From Siphonodentalium dalli (lineage: Eukaryota > Mollusca > Scaphopoda > Gadilida > Siphonodentaliidae): a DNA stretch of 64,000 nucleotides. The notes below the pieces were generated by a model that saw only the letters and a list, made by a program, of their open reading frames with translations, was not told the origin of the DNA and did no database searches. Where the stretch lies: positions 246,759,474 through 246,823,473 of the forward strand of contig CP136065.1 of NCBI GenBank assembly GCA_032622095.1, in the 5' to 3' direction. Within the stretch, counting starts at the first letter, position 1, and each line of letters starts with the position of its first letter. A program made the position numbers and the translations under genes. Positions 12,501 to 23,026 of this stretch are shown piece after piece.

Positions 12501-13442
12501 AGGTGAGAAGTCAGGGCCATAACTCTTTCCTTCCATAGTAATTCTTAAAACAATTTCTTCTCAAGAACCATCTGGACTATTTAGATTATGTTTGGTATGG
12601 ATGGTCCTTCGGTGACTGGGGTTTAGATTTTTTCAGATTTGGTCATTTTAGGAAAATCAGTTCAGTTCAACTCTTAAAATCTAATGTCTGAAATTACCAA
12701 ATGAATGGATCTCATAGATGGGGATAACGTTTGTTCAAATAGGGTCGGAGATAAGAGATTTAATTACCAACCAGCCACTCTACCCGTGCTCCGGTGGAGC
12801 TATAGTCATCACTCCTCGTCCGTCCATCGTCTGTCCGTCCATCCGTCCGACAACAATTATTTGAACATCTACTCTGGAACCATAAGACCAAATGGGTTCA
12901 TATTTGGTGTGGATATTCCCTAGGTGATTCTCATTCAGATTTGTTCAAATGCGGTCACTGGGTCAAATAGTTGCGAAGCCAGGGCCATAACTCTTTCCCA
13001 CCATAGTAATTCTTTTAAACATCTTCAGAACAATAAGACCGAATGGTTTCATATTTGGTGTGGATGTTCCCTAGGTGACTCACATTCAGATTTGTTCGAA
13101 TGAGTTCACTTGAAATAGTTGTGAAGCCAGGGCCATAACTCTTTCCCTCCATAGTATTCTTAAAGTGACTTCTTCTCAAATACCATCAGGCTATATGGGT
13201 TCATATTTTGTATGAAGGATCCTTGGGTGACTGGGGTTCAGATTTGTTCAAATCAGGTCACTGGGTCAAATGTGGGCGGGGCCAGGGACATAACTCCAAA
13301 TTTTTTGTTTTAGATTTAACTCTTTAGATATCTACTTCTTTTAAAGTGATTATGAAAAGTTCTGACTGTTGTGGTCTCCAGAGTCCCAGTCTTATCAGTC
13401 TTTGCAGTCTGGTGAGCGACCCACAGTCATTGACTGTCTTGT
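9558..13442. mobile_element. 3.9-kb composite insertion of dispersed repeats
   Basis: Absent from the right arm, where AGGTGATGTTTTTT runs directly into AGACATATAT. It begins AGCTCACCTGAGAC, the start of a repeat very common in bivalves, followed by GTCCGTCC-rich sequence and repeated blocks 'TCATATTTGGTGTGGATGTT..TTCAGATTTGTTCAAATGAGGTCAC..AGGGCCATAACTC'. These blocks recur at 9700-10080, 12430-12620 and 12880-13290. Between them lie several GAGGTCCCC family copies (10615-12220) and a 120-bp direct tandem duplication (11309-11545). No transposase or long ORF. Exact insertion ends are not fixed. Confidence 0.6.
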
Positions 13443-15072
13443 TTATAGACATATATATTTTACAGCTTTACTCATTCCAAGTGCCTTGGGTCCATTTAAA
13501 ATTCAACTTAAATAAAACTCACTTATTCTCACAGTGCATACACAAACACAGTTGAAAGAGTCAAGCGATTAATATCTATACGTTATAGGGTTCAAATATA
13601 TTTGAATCGCTATTCTCTACCTTTTACTGTGTGAAAAAGAACAATGGTTGAAGAAACTTTCAAATTTAACTCTACTGCTATTAAAATTAATCCCAAACAT
13701 CTTTATTATACACCCATGACCGAAGGAAATAGTGGGTATCCTGGATTACATGCGTCCGATCCGATCGTCGGTATGTCTGTCCGACACGCATATATTTCAA
13801 CCAGTTATTCATTTTTGTTTAACTGGAAATATTTATTGTCCATCCAAGCAGATATCTCCACCACCAGTTGACGGCTGTCAATGAAATTTGGTACGGATAT
13901 TCACTACTATGACGACTTTCAATGGAGTGTTCAATCTTTATGTTTGGGTTTTCCATTCTAGAGTTATTCATCTTTGTTTATAAGGAAATGTTAGTTTTTT
14001 GGCCGTCACACCACATATCTCAGCAACAGGTTGTCGAATCTCAATGAAATTTGGTATGGATATTCACTACTATGAGGACATTCAATGTAGTGTTCAATTG
14101 TTTTATTTGGATTTTCAGTTCGAGTCATTTATATTTTTTTATCTGGAAATGTTGTTTTTTTTGACAGTCCGAGTAGATATTTCAACCATCATATGTTGTC
14201 GGATCTCAATGAAATTTGGTAAGGATGTTCACCACTATGAGGACATTCATTGGAGTGTCCAGGTTTTACTTCTAGAGTTATTCATCTTTGTCCATCTATA
14301 TATATGTATGCAGGTGTAGTGTTGAATGGGACAAATGTTTTCAACTCAAAGCTGCAAGCAAAATATTGATCATATATATATTATGTTCCAAAGAATTATG
14401 CCATGATCATTGCATTATATGTATGATATTCCTTCACATGCAAACAGGTACCGGTACACTATATAGGGTTTCCATAGATGCAATCCCTTATTGTGTACGA
14501 ATAATAGTATTGTAACATAGTAATTTAGTTACTTCCAGTATGTAGTAACTTAAATAATATTATATCGCCCACCCCTTTATACCAAGAATATGTATATATT
14601 TGATTCGTATTTCAATTCTGTTCGTAGAAATTTCTGATTTGAATCGACTTAATACCTCAATTTGCAGGGCTCTATATATGATAGCATGTTACTGAAAAAC
14701 CCTGTGCCTTGTCAGTTTTAAGCCATTCCATACATATGTGGAATGGAAAGGCATTGGAGAAACACAATATATGACATGACTTCTGACTAAACAATGTAAC
14801 TGAAACTTCAAAATAATCTCAATATATAAATGTGTGCCTGTCTCTATATATGTTCCTATGTATGTTCCATCCACATTTCTACAACGATTGTGATGAAATT
14901 TGCCATGGGTATGTATTTCGGCTCTCCGGGTAACATGGGCTGGGTCCGGACTCTGCCCGACATCACCTTTTGATGTTATGATGTCATATCAGCATTACCA
15001 AACAGAAACAACACAAACGCTATTTATCTTTTACATTATCGGGAAGCTCTGTAATCTAGATATTCTGTCGCT

Positions 15073-15875
15073 TGAGCCGATTGTGACTCAATTTATGTAT
15101 TGATCGCATCTTGGTATGTATTCCGTGAGTCAACCTGGTGGACCTGCAAAGTCTACTCTACACAATGCATACAAGAAGAAGCCCACTTTTATCGTCCCAA
15201 TTCAGTAAAAGGCCCCATTATCTAAGTTTGTCATAAAATATCAGGTATAATAAGGCCGCAGAATCGTTGAACTGCCGTAGCACCGTGGTTGTCAATCCGC
15301 AGAATCGCGGAATTGGTCGTAGAATCGTCGAAACGATTGTGCCGTGTGAAGTACCCGGAGATCTATTTACGGTCTACATAAAAGGCCGGTTGGCTGCACC
15401 GACCTAAACAGGGCAAACTCTTTGCAGCATCCTCTCCGTTTCAATGCTATAGATAAGAACAATATGAACTGAACCAGATATAGACAATTTTAATCCAAAA
15501 GCATAAGAACTAAGATCATGTCAGAAATCCTTACCAAATGTCCTTGTGGCGCGAGCGATGGGAGATAACTCTCCTGGAATTTGTCAACCGGATGGTTAAC
15601 GGTTCCATGTTACCCTTATATCATTATGAGATATATATATACATATGTATATAATGATTAATGACGGTCATTTTATACTTAATTGAGCCTTGTATATGCC
15701 CATCTAGCCCTTCATTAAGTTATATAAAACACAACATTGATATTGATGAAATAGCGGAGCCGTTCTGTAATTAAACGAAAATTTAAAAAACATTAAAAAC
15801 ACTTCCTTTTTATTACCCAAATAACGGAGAACTGGAAAAAAACATTAAAGAGCGTTCCCTTCTTCAAAGAAGTTT
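15073..15875. other. Intergenic DNA
   Basis: No gene seen. A short cluster of related words (GCAGAATCG, TAGAATCG) around 15255-15340 may be a decayed repeat. Confidence 0.35.
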
Positions 15876-16127
15876 ATGCAGTTATATCGGAATGCAACTC
15901 CCTTTTCTCTGTTACAGTCAAAGAATGACAATCGTGTATATTGGTGGTGTGCTGACCGCAAAATTGGTAACCGATGTCCCGCGACTGTTATCTACAACAA
16001 ACACACAGAGGAGAACAAACTTGGACGACATGGCCACAATCATGAATCCGAGAGTATCAGTTGGTTTGGGTATCACTTGACCTGCACCCAATCCGTACAT
16101 ATCAACAATACACATGTATACACATAA
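15876..16127 (+). pseudogene. FLYWCH-type zinc-finger fragment
   Basis: An 83-codon frame contains a recognisable FLYWCH core: YWWC (residues 22-25), C34 in RCPA, and GRHGHNHE with candidate zinc-ligand histidines at 52-56. The spacing Cys-x8-Cys-x(about 20)-His-x-His fits the family, which binds DNA and is common next to MULE-type transposases in invertebrates. No transposase follows. The frame ends soon after the finger, and the sequence upstream (TTTTCTCTGTTACAG at about 15901-15915) could be a splice acceptor. Either an isolated exon of an unseen gene or, more likely in this context, a transposon remnant. Confidence 0.55.
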
Positions 16128-16254
16128 CACAACACAATTAATAAGAATTACACTTACTTCTTATACAGCCCATCACTTACTCTATCCATCACACTTTCCT
16201 TTAAATTTACTGTATATGCATATATTGCATGAATCCGGTACATTTTTCCTCCAC

Positions 16255-17075
16255 TAGGCATTTTGTAACAGTGTTACAAGTGTTACAAATGATTTAAAGT
16301 CCCAGTAGAAAACCGCAGCCTATTTTTTTCTACCGTGTTCAGTGCAGCGACATGTTACAATGCGTTACAAGTGTTACATTATTTCTGAGATACCAAAGAG
16401 ACCGCTCGTAGACGGGTGTTACAAGTGTTACAAGTGTTACAAGTGTTACAAATGTTACAAATGATTTAAAGTCCCAGTAGAAAACCGCAGCCTATTTTTT
16501 TCTACCGTGTTCAGTGTAGCGACATGTTACAATGTGTTACAAGTGTTACATTATTTCTGAGATACCAGAGAGACCGCTCGTAGACGGGTGTTACAAGTGT
16601 TACAAATGTTACAAATGATTTAAAGTCCCAGTAGAAAACCGCATCATATTTTATTCCTACCGTCTCAGCGTAGCGACATGTTACAAAGCGTTACAAGTGT
16701 TATAATATTTTCTGAGATACCAGAGAGACTGCTCGTAGATGGGTGTTACAAGTGTTACAAATGTTACAAATGATTTAAAGTCCCAGTAGAAAACCGAAGC
16801 CAATTTTTTTCTACCGTGTTCAGTGTAGCGACATGTTACAATGTGTTACAAGTGTTACATTATTTCTGAGATACCAGAGAGACCGCTCGTAGACGGGTGT
16901 TACAAATGTTACAAATGATTTAAAGTCCCAGTAGAAAACCGCAGCATATTTTATTCCTACCGTCTCAGTGTAGCGAAATGTTGCAAAGCGTTACAAGTGT
17001 TACATTATTTCTGAGATACCAGAGAGACCGCTCGTAGATGGGTGTTACACGTGTTACAAATGATTTAAAGTCCCT
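16255..17075. repeat. About 145-172-bp minisatellite with nested TGTTACAAG units
   Basis: Six anchors GATTTAAAGTCCCAGTAG occur near 16291, 16463, 16617, 16772, 16917 and 17062, giving periods of about 172, 154, 155, 145 and 145. Copies share TTTTTTCTACCGTGTTCAG and GAGAGACCGCTCGTAGA. Period differences come mainly from the number of 9-bp TGTTACAAG/TGTTACAAA units at the junction of each copy. Confidence 0.92.
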
Positions 17076-17214
17076 AGGATGTTTTTGTTGTGTGGGAAAA
17101 TGGAATCTCCTTTCTTCTCAAAAGGAGAAAAATGACCGGAGATAATCAAGGTAATAAGAGTATAAACGCTCTTTATATCATAGACACACGCTCTTTATAT
17201 TATACTAGCAGGTT

Positions 17215-17600
17215 AGCCCGCCACTGGCGGCAATGGTCAGAAACATGACAATTTTTAATTTCTTTAATTAATTTTTTTAATTAATTTTTTTAATTAATTT
17301 TTTAATTTAAATTTTTTTTTTCAATCAGTTAATTGTGAATTATTTTTTTTATTTAATTTTTTTTTTTTCAATTTGACCCGATTTGACCTTGAATTGATCA
17401 TTTTCAAGGTCAGGGTCACAATTTAACCCGTCTATGACACTTCCTGTAGGTTTTTAAATTTAATTTTTTGTTTTTCAATGAGTTAATTGTGAATTAATTT
17501 TTTAATTTAATTTTTTGTTTTTCAATTTGACCTTGAATTTATCATTGTCAAGGTCAGGTCGGGGTCACAATTTAACCCGTCCAATACACTTCCCGTAGGT
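17215..17600 (-). mobile_element. Helitron-like fragment, minus strand
   Basis: Read on the minus strand the element ends with a hairpin (GCCGCCAGTGGCGGGC), spacer AACCTG, CTAG and T, the same terminus as copy A at 6426. Its body has two tandem copies of the TTGACCTTGAAT..CAAGGTCA segment (about 17375-17460 and 17515-17600) separated by T-rich DNA. It abuts the 5' break of the reverse-transcriptase fragment. Confidence 0.6.
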
Positions 17601-19575
17601 AGCAAGTTCAGATCAGTAAGCAAAGGGAAAGCCCCAGGTCATGACTCCATATCATATGAGCACATTTTATATGGAGGTGAGTATATCTTACATACTATCG
17701 CCCACATGTTCACCAAAATGTTGGAATTCAATCACATACCATCACAGGCGAAAATCGGAGTCATGGTGCCACTGTACAAAGGGGGCAGCAAACCAAAGAC
17801 GAAATTTGATAACTACAGAGCTATAACTTTGCTTCCTATCCTCTATAAGATTCTCGAAAAAATCATATTTCATCGTCTGGAATCTCATGCCCCACATCTT
17901 ATCCAAGTTAACTCCCTACAGCATGGATTTCAGAAAGGGGTAAGCAGCATGCACTCTTCCGACGCACGTAAAGCGTTTGATACAGTGTGGATAAACGGAT
18001 TGTTGTTCAAATTACTCCAGAGAGGTTTCTGCGGTAAAATATGGCACATTATCAAAACTCTCCTTTGTGGTCTTCAATGCGCTGTCCGCTTTTAATAATT
18101 TAACTTCCAAACTGATCCCCATAAACCAAGGAACAAGACAAGGAAGCATATTAGCCCCTCTTTTATACATGCTGTTCATTGATGACCTATTGGCTGACCT
18201 ATTTTCAAATCCTCATGGCTTGCGATTGAATTCCATAAACTGTGTAGCACCAACACAAGCTGACGACATGACGCTTTTGTCTCTGACAGCAACCGGTGTA
18301 CAACAGTTGTGCAACGTATGTGGAGAGTATAGCCGGAAATGGCGATTTTGTTATAACCAGGACAAATGTAAGGTGGTCGTGTTCAATGAAACAAATTCTA
18401 ATGCTAGAAATCGCACGATAAATACGTGGATCCTCAACGACAAACCGATATCCGAATCTGACAAAATTACACACCTTGGCATACCTTTACATCGTGAGTC
18501 ACATGCTAGCAAGCTCTCCAGTCACATATGTGAGAAAATTAGATCAGTCTATCTCATGTTAAGTAACGCCGGTATGTATGCTGGTGGGATTACCCCACTC
18601 AGCTGCCTTACAATATATTCTTCGGTTGTTTTACCCAAAAGTCTTTATGGGACAGAACTAATGTGTGGGCTCAGTGAGACCAATTTGACATCTCTGGAGC
18701 GAGCACATAGGTTCTGCCTCAAACGCATCCAAGGATTGCCCACAAGATCCCGAACTGATGTCGTCCAATCTCTCCTTGGAACAGGTTCCTTGTCATCGAT
18801 TGTTGATAAACGAAAACTATGTTTTTTGGGGAACCTCTGTAGAATGACGCAAAGAAAATCGTCGCAAGAAATCTTCTCCTCACGATTGGCCGACCACCTT
18901 TCGCAAACGTCAACTGATGAATCTTCTTTTATCAACGATGTTATATCCATACTAAAACGGTATAATTTATATTCATATCTTCACAACTACGCCACACAGG
19001 GAAATTTCCCATCCAAAGGTGAATGGAAAACAATCACCACACAACATATTAACGATATACAAAATCGTGAATGTGAAGAGCGCATGAGAAGCTCTGAATC
19101 ACTAACAACGTTCGCACAAAATCATAATATAATGTCAAAATCTATTCTTTGGAGATCTTGTAGATCACATCCACAGGAAAAACATAAATTCTTGCTTGCT
19201 GCGAAGCTTCTGGCCCTGCATACACATACCTCCCCAGAATGCGGACATTGCAAACTGTGTGACAAAGTTTATGTTGATATTGTTGAGCATGCCTTACTGG
19301 ATTGTTCTTCGACTTCAGAGTCTAGAATCCAATTTTAAATGTGGTTTTCGTTAATTGACATTTTCGGCATACCATGTTTTTTATTCATTGATGCTCTCAC
19401 ACAAAAGGACCAAGTGATGGTATTTCTTTCTATCCTGTCTGACGATATCAGGAGACAAATACTCAACCTGAACGAGTTTTCGCTCTTCGTGGTGAGGAAT
19501 TCCTACGGGATGTGGTCCCAGTATACAAAGGAGATCAATCTCGTCGTAGATAGCAATCTGCTTGTCAATCCTTAA
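17601..19575 (+). pseudogene. Non-LTR (LINE) reverse transcriptase, decayed
   Basis: This is the 3' part of a non-LTR retrotransposon ORF2. In order: SKGKAPGHDSI at the 5' break, VPLYKGGSK and YRAITLLPILYKILEKI, HGFQKGVSS, ARKAFDTVW, QGTRQGSILAPLLYMLFIDD, and QADDMTLL as the catalytic box (F/YADD in active enzymes). A Cys-rich motif (CGHCKLC ... VEHALLDC) lies near the C terminus. Lesions: 5' truncation at about 17601; an apparent in-frame loss between the QKG box and KAFDTVW; a 1-nt frameshift in the TTTT at about 18091-18094; and an in-frame TAA at 19336-19338 before a further 79 codons. The 5' truncation is typical of LINE insertion. Clade is not certain. Confidence 0.85.
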
Positions 19576-20029
19576 CATGTGCCCCTTTATTATTCATATA
19601 GTTGTAACGCTAATTTGCTTGGCACATTCTGTAAATAACAACCTTAATTATCATCACTTTCTATGTCTCATGATGCTACTTGTCTAATGATGCTACTGTA
19701 AGTGGAAGTCAGGCATCAGGGATTATCACCACCATATTTCCAGGAAATGGCCGCATCCTGATCGTTCCTGATGTCATGATGGGCTCTCCAGCAGTTGTTT
19801 AGAGAATGGGAAGATTTGGCTAATGGAAAATTCCGCTATGTAATTTTCGGCAGGGTGAATATTTTGCCGGTCATTTAATCAAGTTAATTAGTGCAGGGAT
19901 TATGGCTTGTGTGCGCTGCTGGTCTTTGTCTTATTGAAAGAGCATTTAGTTGTAACAATTACAACTAAATAGAGGGATTATGGGATTATTTATATTGGTC
20001 TTGATTAACTCAGTTGTAGTAATAATATA
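19576..20029. other. 3' flank of the LINE remnant, nothing recognised
   Basis: No obvious poly(A) tail or target duplication found. A short inverted repeat TTAGTTGTAA / TTACAACTAA lies near 19947-19970. Confidence 0.4.
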
Positions 20030-20185
20030 CAGTTATCGCCCGCGATTGAGTGAGACACGGGGATTTGTCGCCCGCTCGAGACCTGGAATGTCACCCGAGG
20101 GCCGCCAGGCCCGAGGGTGACATTCCAGGTCGAGAGTGGCTACAAATCCCCGTGTCTCACGAAAACAAGGGTGATAAATGTTTTG
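20030..20185. repeat. Long GC-rich hairpin (MITE-like)
   Basis: GTGAGACACGGGGATTTGT (20050-20068) pairs with ACAAATCCCCGTGTCTCAC (20142-20160), and GACCTGGAATGTCACCC pairs with GGGTGACATTCCAGGTC. The centre is CGAGGGCCGCCAGGCCCG. Pairing continues imperfectly outward (TTATCGCCC with GGGTGATAA). Much more GC-rich than its surroundings. Confidence 0.85.
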
Positions 20186-22226
20186 TTATCTGACAAAGGA
20201 GTACACACGAACCTCGTTAATAGCAGGCATAAATGCGCGCATATATTCTTTAATCCAGTTCGAAATGTTAATTTTATGTTGGAATCATTGCTATTTAGAC
20301 AATAAAACATTCATAATCTGGATTAATTAACAGACCTGTCATTTGCGCAGCTATTCTCCGGTCAGTTTGCTGGTTGCATGGTGGAAATCAGTTCACGGAA
20401 AGAGAAGTAAAGCAATTTCGAAGTTGAGTAGCCATGCAGCGAAATGTTCGGTTTCGTTTCAAATGGCCGTGAAGACGCTGACAGACGTGTTCATTTCCAG
20501 ATTGCTAAAATGTGAAACTAACACGTTGTAGTAGTGCAAAAAGAAATTGACATATGTCACAGATTGTTACGCAACATACGGGTATTCTCTGAAGTCTGAG
20601 GAATGTATTGAAGAAAAGAAATAGTCAATTGATAAACAGTAAAGAGTGGCTATTTGAACTACCACATAAAGGTATTAGTAACGTATGTACATCGTATGTG
20701 CGATTGCCTGCAGCACACACCAACTGCATAATACGGTTTATCTATTTATCCCACGGTCTTTATTATTGATATAAAAAGGTCCAATAGGAACATTACACAT
20801 TATAACAGATTTGTGTCCGTGATAACACCATTTATACATAGCGTGCTTTAAATGCAACTAAAAAAAACACACAATTATGCAAATTAGCAAACACCACAGT
20901 TCGCGGTTGTTATGATACAGTGGGGTTTATAAAAACAGTGTTTTCGAAAATTGTGAGAGAGCTGTGAGAGTGTCTCTACACGTTGAGTTCTTCGTAGTTC
21001 TATGTCTACTGGTAATAGCTGAGCGGTCAATAACTGAGACAATGTTACCCTCGAGGGTAATAAGGTGATTTACGGACCGCCATGTGACGCACTCTCAGCC
21101 AATCAGAAGAGAGGAAAATGGGATGAAATGTGATGAAGGATAACAACACACTTTATCAGCTGCATAGCAGAATAAAAATGATAAAACATATTTAAACAAA
21201 ACAATTGATATTTCAACTGAACAAAATCAACATTTTATCTTTATTTGGAAACACAAAATTAAACATAAAATCTATTAAAATCATGGATTACATGGAATTG
21301 CTCACAGCATTTTATAACCATTTTATTACTAGTGTCTGTTTCGAGGTCCTTGATGGCAACAGTGATCTCTACTTATAGTTGCAGAATCAGTACCAACATG
21401 TAGGTTATGTCAAGTGCTATTGCTCCTTTGGTGCCATGCTGAAATGAAGAATAAGTTGTTTCATATAAAGTTGTTAAATAAAGTGTGTGTACATACCATC
21501 AATCATGTTTTTACTTCGAAATAAAAATGGCACATAAAGAGCATTTCTTATCATTATATTTCTTTTAATGTGTACCCATACCATAGTATGGTAATGTATA
21601 TTGTTGACATCTGGGTTGACCACCCATCGTCTGTCTCTCCATCTGTAGACACTTTACACATGGTGCGATAACTGAAACATATACGCATGGTGCGTTAACA
21701 TTTTCTATCCAATATATGTATACGAGTTTCTCAGCCCAGAATACAGATCTGGTTCGAATATGGGTTTGATCTGATTTTTGTTAAGAGTTATGGCCCTCAA
21801 ATCACTCTAAAAAAATTAGATTGAATTTCTTGCTTAATTTAACCCCCAAAAAAGTCATATTAAAAACAAACTATGATAAAATATATTTTTTTTAAATAAT
21901 TAAAAACATTTTTTTTTTTTATTTAATTTAGATTGAACTCATTGCTTAATTTAATTTTTTGTTCTAAGTTAAAAACATTTGAAAAACTAACACCATTATT
22001 AATTCCGCTCTGTATGAATGCTCTTGAACATTTTCATCTTTGTAATGAGGTTTCTATCATTCTTGTTGATAAGATCCAGGAAGAATTATCAGGGTGCCAT
22101 GCTGTTCAACCCTTCCTTAAATTTCTTGCTTCCTCTGGGAAACATGGTATCCATTGACATGGTATTTTAACTCTTTCATGACTGAAAAAATATGTGATGT
22201 TTTTATTATATCTTTGTTCCTTCCAG
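20186..22226. other. A+T-rich intergenic DNA
   Basis: No gene is supported. Contains poly-T/A runs (21880-21960) and one 'GAGTTATGGCCCTC' word typical of the dispersed repeats near 10390 and 9950. The stretch 21040-21110 has the words GAGACA..TTACCCTCGAGGGTAA, a small palindrome. Confidence 0.4.
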
Positions 22227-22361
22227 ACATGGAAAGAGAACACGATTTTTACCGCCGAAGCAGGCTGACAACTCAGGAATACTCCAAGGATCGACATCTC
22301 TCCAAGCGATGGGGGCCAGAGTTGAAGGGCCAGTGGGACTCGTCTTATCCCAGTAGTAAAG
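22227..22361 (+). other. Candidate exon, hypothetical
   Basis: A good polypyrimidine/acceptor (TATCTTTGTTCCTTCCAG) precedes an open segment with ATG at 22229. It encodes a highly charged peptide (MEREHDFYRRSRLTTQEYSK, then a Lys/Arg-rich stretch) ending at a weak donor, AAAG/GTAGTA. The composition is unlike random A+T-rich DNA. No family is recognised, and whether it belongs to the same gene as the Tpt1-like ORF 12.7 kb downstream (interrupted by the Gypsy insertion) is only a possibility. Confidence 0.3.
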
Positions 22362-22755
22362 GTAGTAATAGCCAATCTGGTTGATCTGGTGCTACACCTC
22401 AGATAAATTTCTGCATGGGTAGAATGCAAAACATGTCCTGGTTCCGGTACAGCAGGCTGTGTAGCATTTAATTTGTGACTAGTATTTAATTTATGACAAG
22501 GATGTAACTGTCAACAGCAGGAAGCCCTATTTGCAGGGCAACTAAACATTACAAAGAGTAGTAAGAATATTGGCTGGCTAAAGGCAGCATATAATCATGC
22601 CCATTACCATTTTAACCAGAATTTTATATTGGAACATCTATGAGAATATTGTAAGATCTCAACTGCATATTTCTCCATGAAAAAGTAGCAAAATAAACAC
22701 CTACCGGTACAGCTAAATGCACAGCAAATTGACAAACTGTGAAGCTGGTAACTGT
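22362..22755. other. 5-prime-side flank of the Gypsy insertion
   Basis: No recognised content up to the target-site duplication CCGGT at 22756-22760. Confidence 0.4.
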
Positions 22756-22760
22756 CCGGT

Positions 22761-22889
22761 TGTGATATCCTCATTGGGAATATTAATGGATTAAGTTGGA
22801 GCACATTTCTGATTAATATTTTATTCTCCAAACCGGAAGTAAGTGTCCTTTTTAATCAACAATGTACATAGCATTATTCGTACACGACA
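22761..22889 (-). repeat. 3' LTR of Gypsy element
   Basis: TGTGATATCC ... TACACGACA on the plus strand. It differs from the other LTR by GGAAG/GGAAA and ACATAGC/ACAGAGC. A polypurine stretch (minus strand AAAGGAGGGA, 22890-22899) directly adjoins it, as expected for plus-strand priming. Confidence 0.93.
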
Positions 22890-23026
22890 TCCCTCCTTTA
22901 CTTAAGGATTGAAACCACTACAAATGAAGTATGAGTCCGAACATTTTTTTTACATAATAAAACTGAATCTACGAAATAATAATACATAATTAAATCACTG
23001 ATTTTCACTCGCACAAAAACCTTCAA

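Larger units (their letters stand above)
6930..15072 (+). repeat. Left arm of large inverted duplication
   Basis: Four collinear blocks match the right arm in reverse: 6930-7200 with 48965-49200; 7225-7672 with 41830-42290; 9162-9557 with 41425-41825; and 13443-15072 with 39772-41410. By eye, stretches are roughly 94-98% identical in the last three blocks and lower in the first. The left arm carries two insertions absent from the right arm (7680-9161 and about 9558-13442). The last block carries diverged tandem units with the word AATTTCATTGAGATCCGA or AATCTCAATGAAATTTGG. No gene is recognised in the arm. Confidence 0.85.

Noticed and set aside
13640..14320. Paired ORFs at 13644-14319 and 40537-41212 as duplicated genes
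   Set aside because: They match because they lie in the inverted-duplication arms. The translations are low-complexity, and the underlying DNA is the non-coding AATTTCATTGAGATCC tandem unit.
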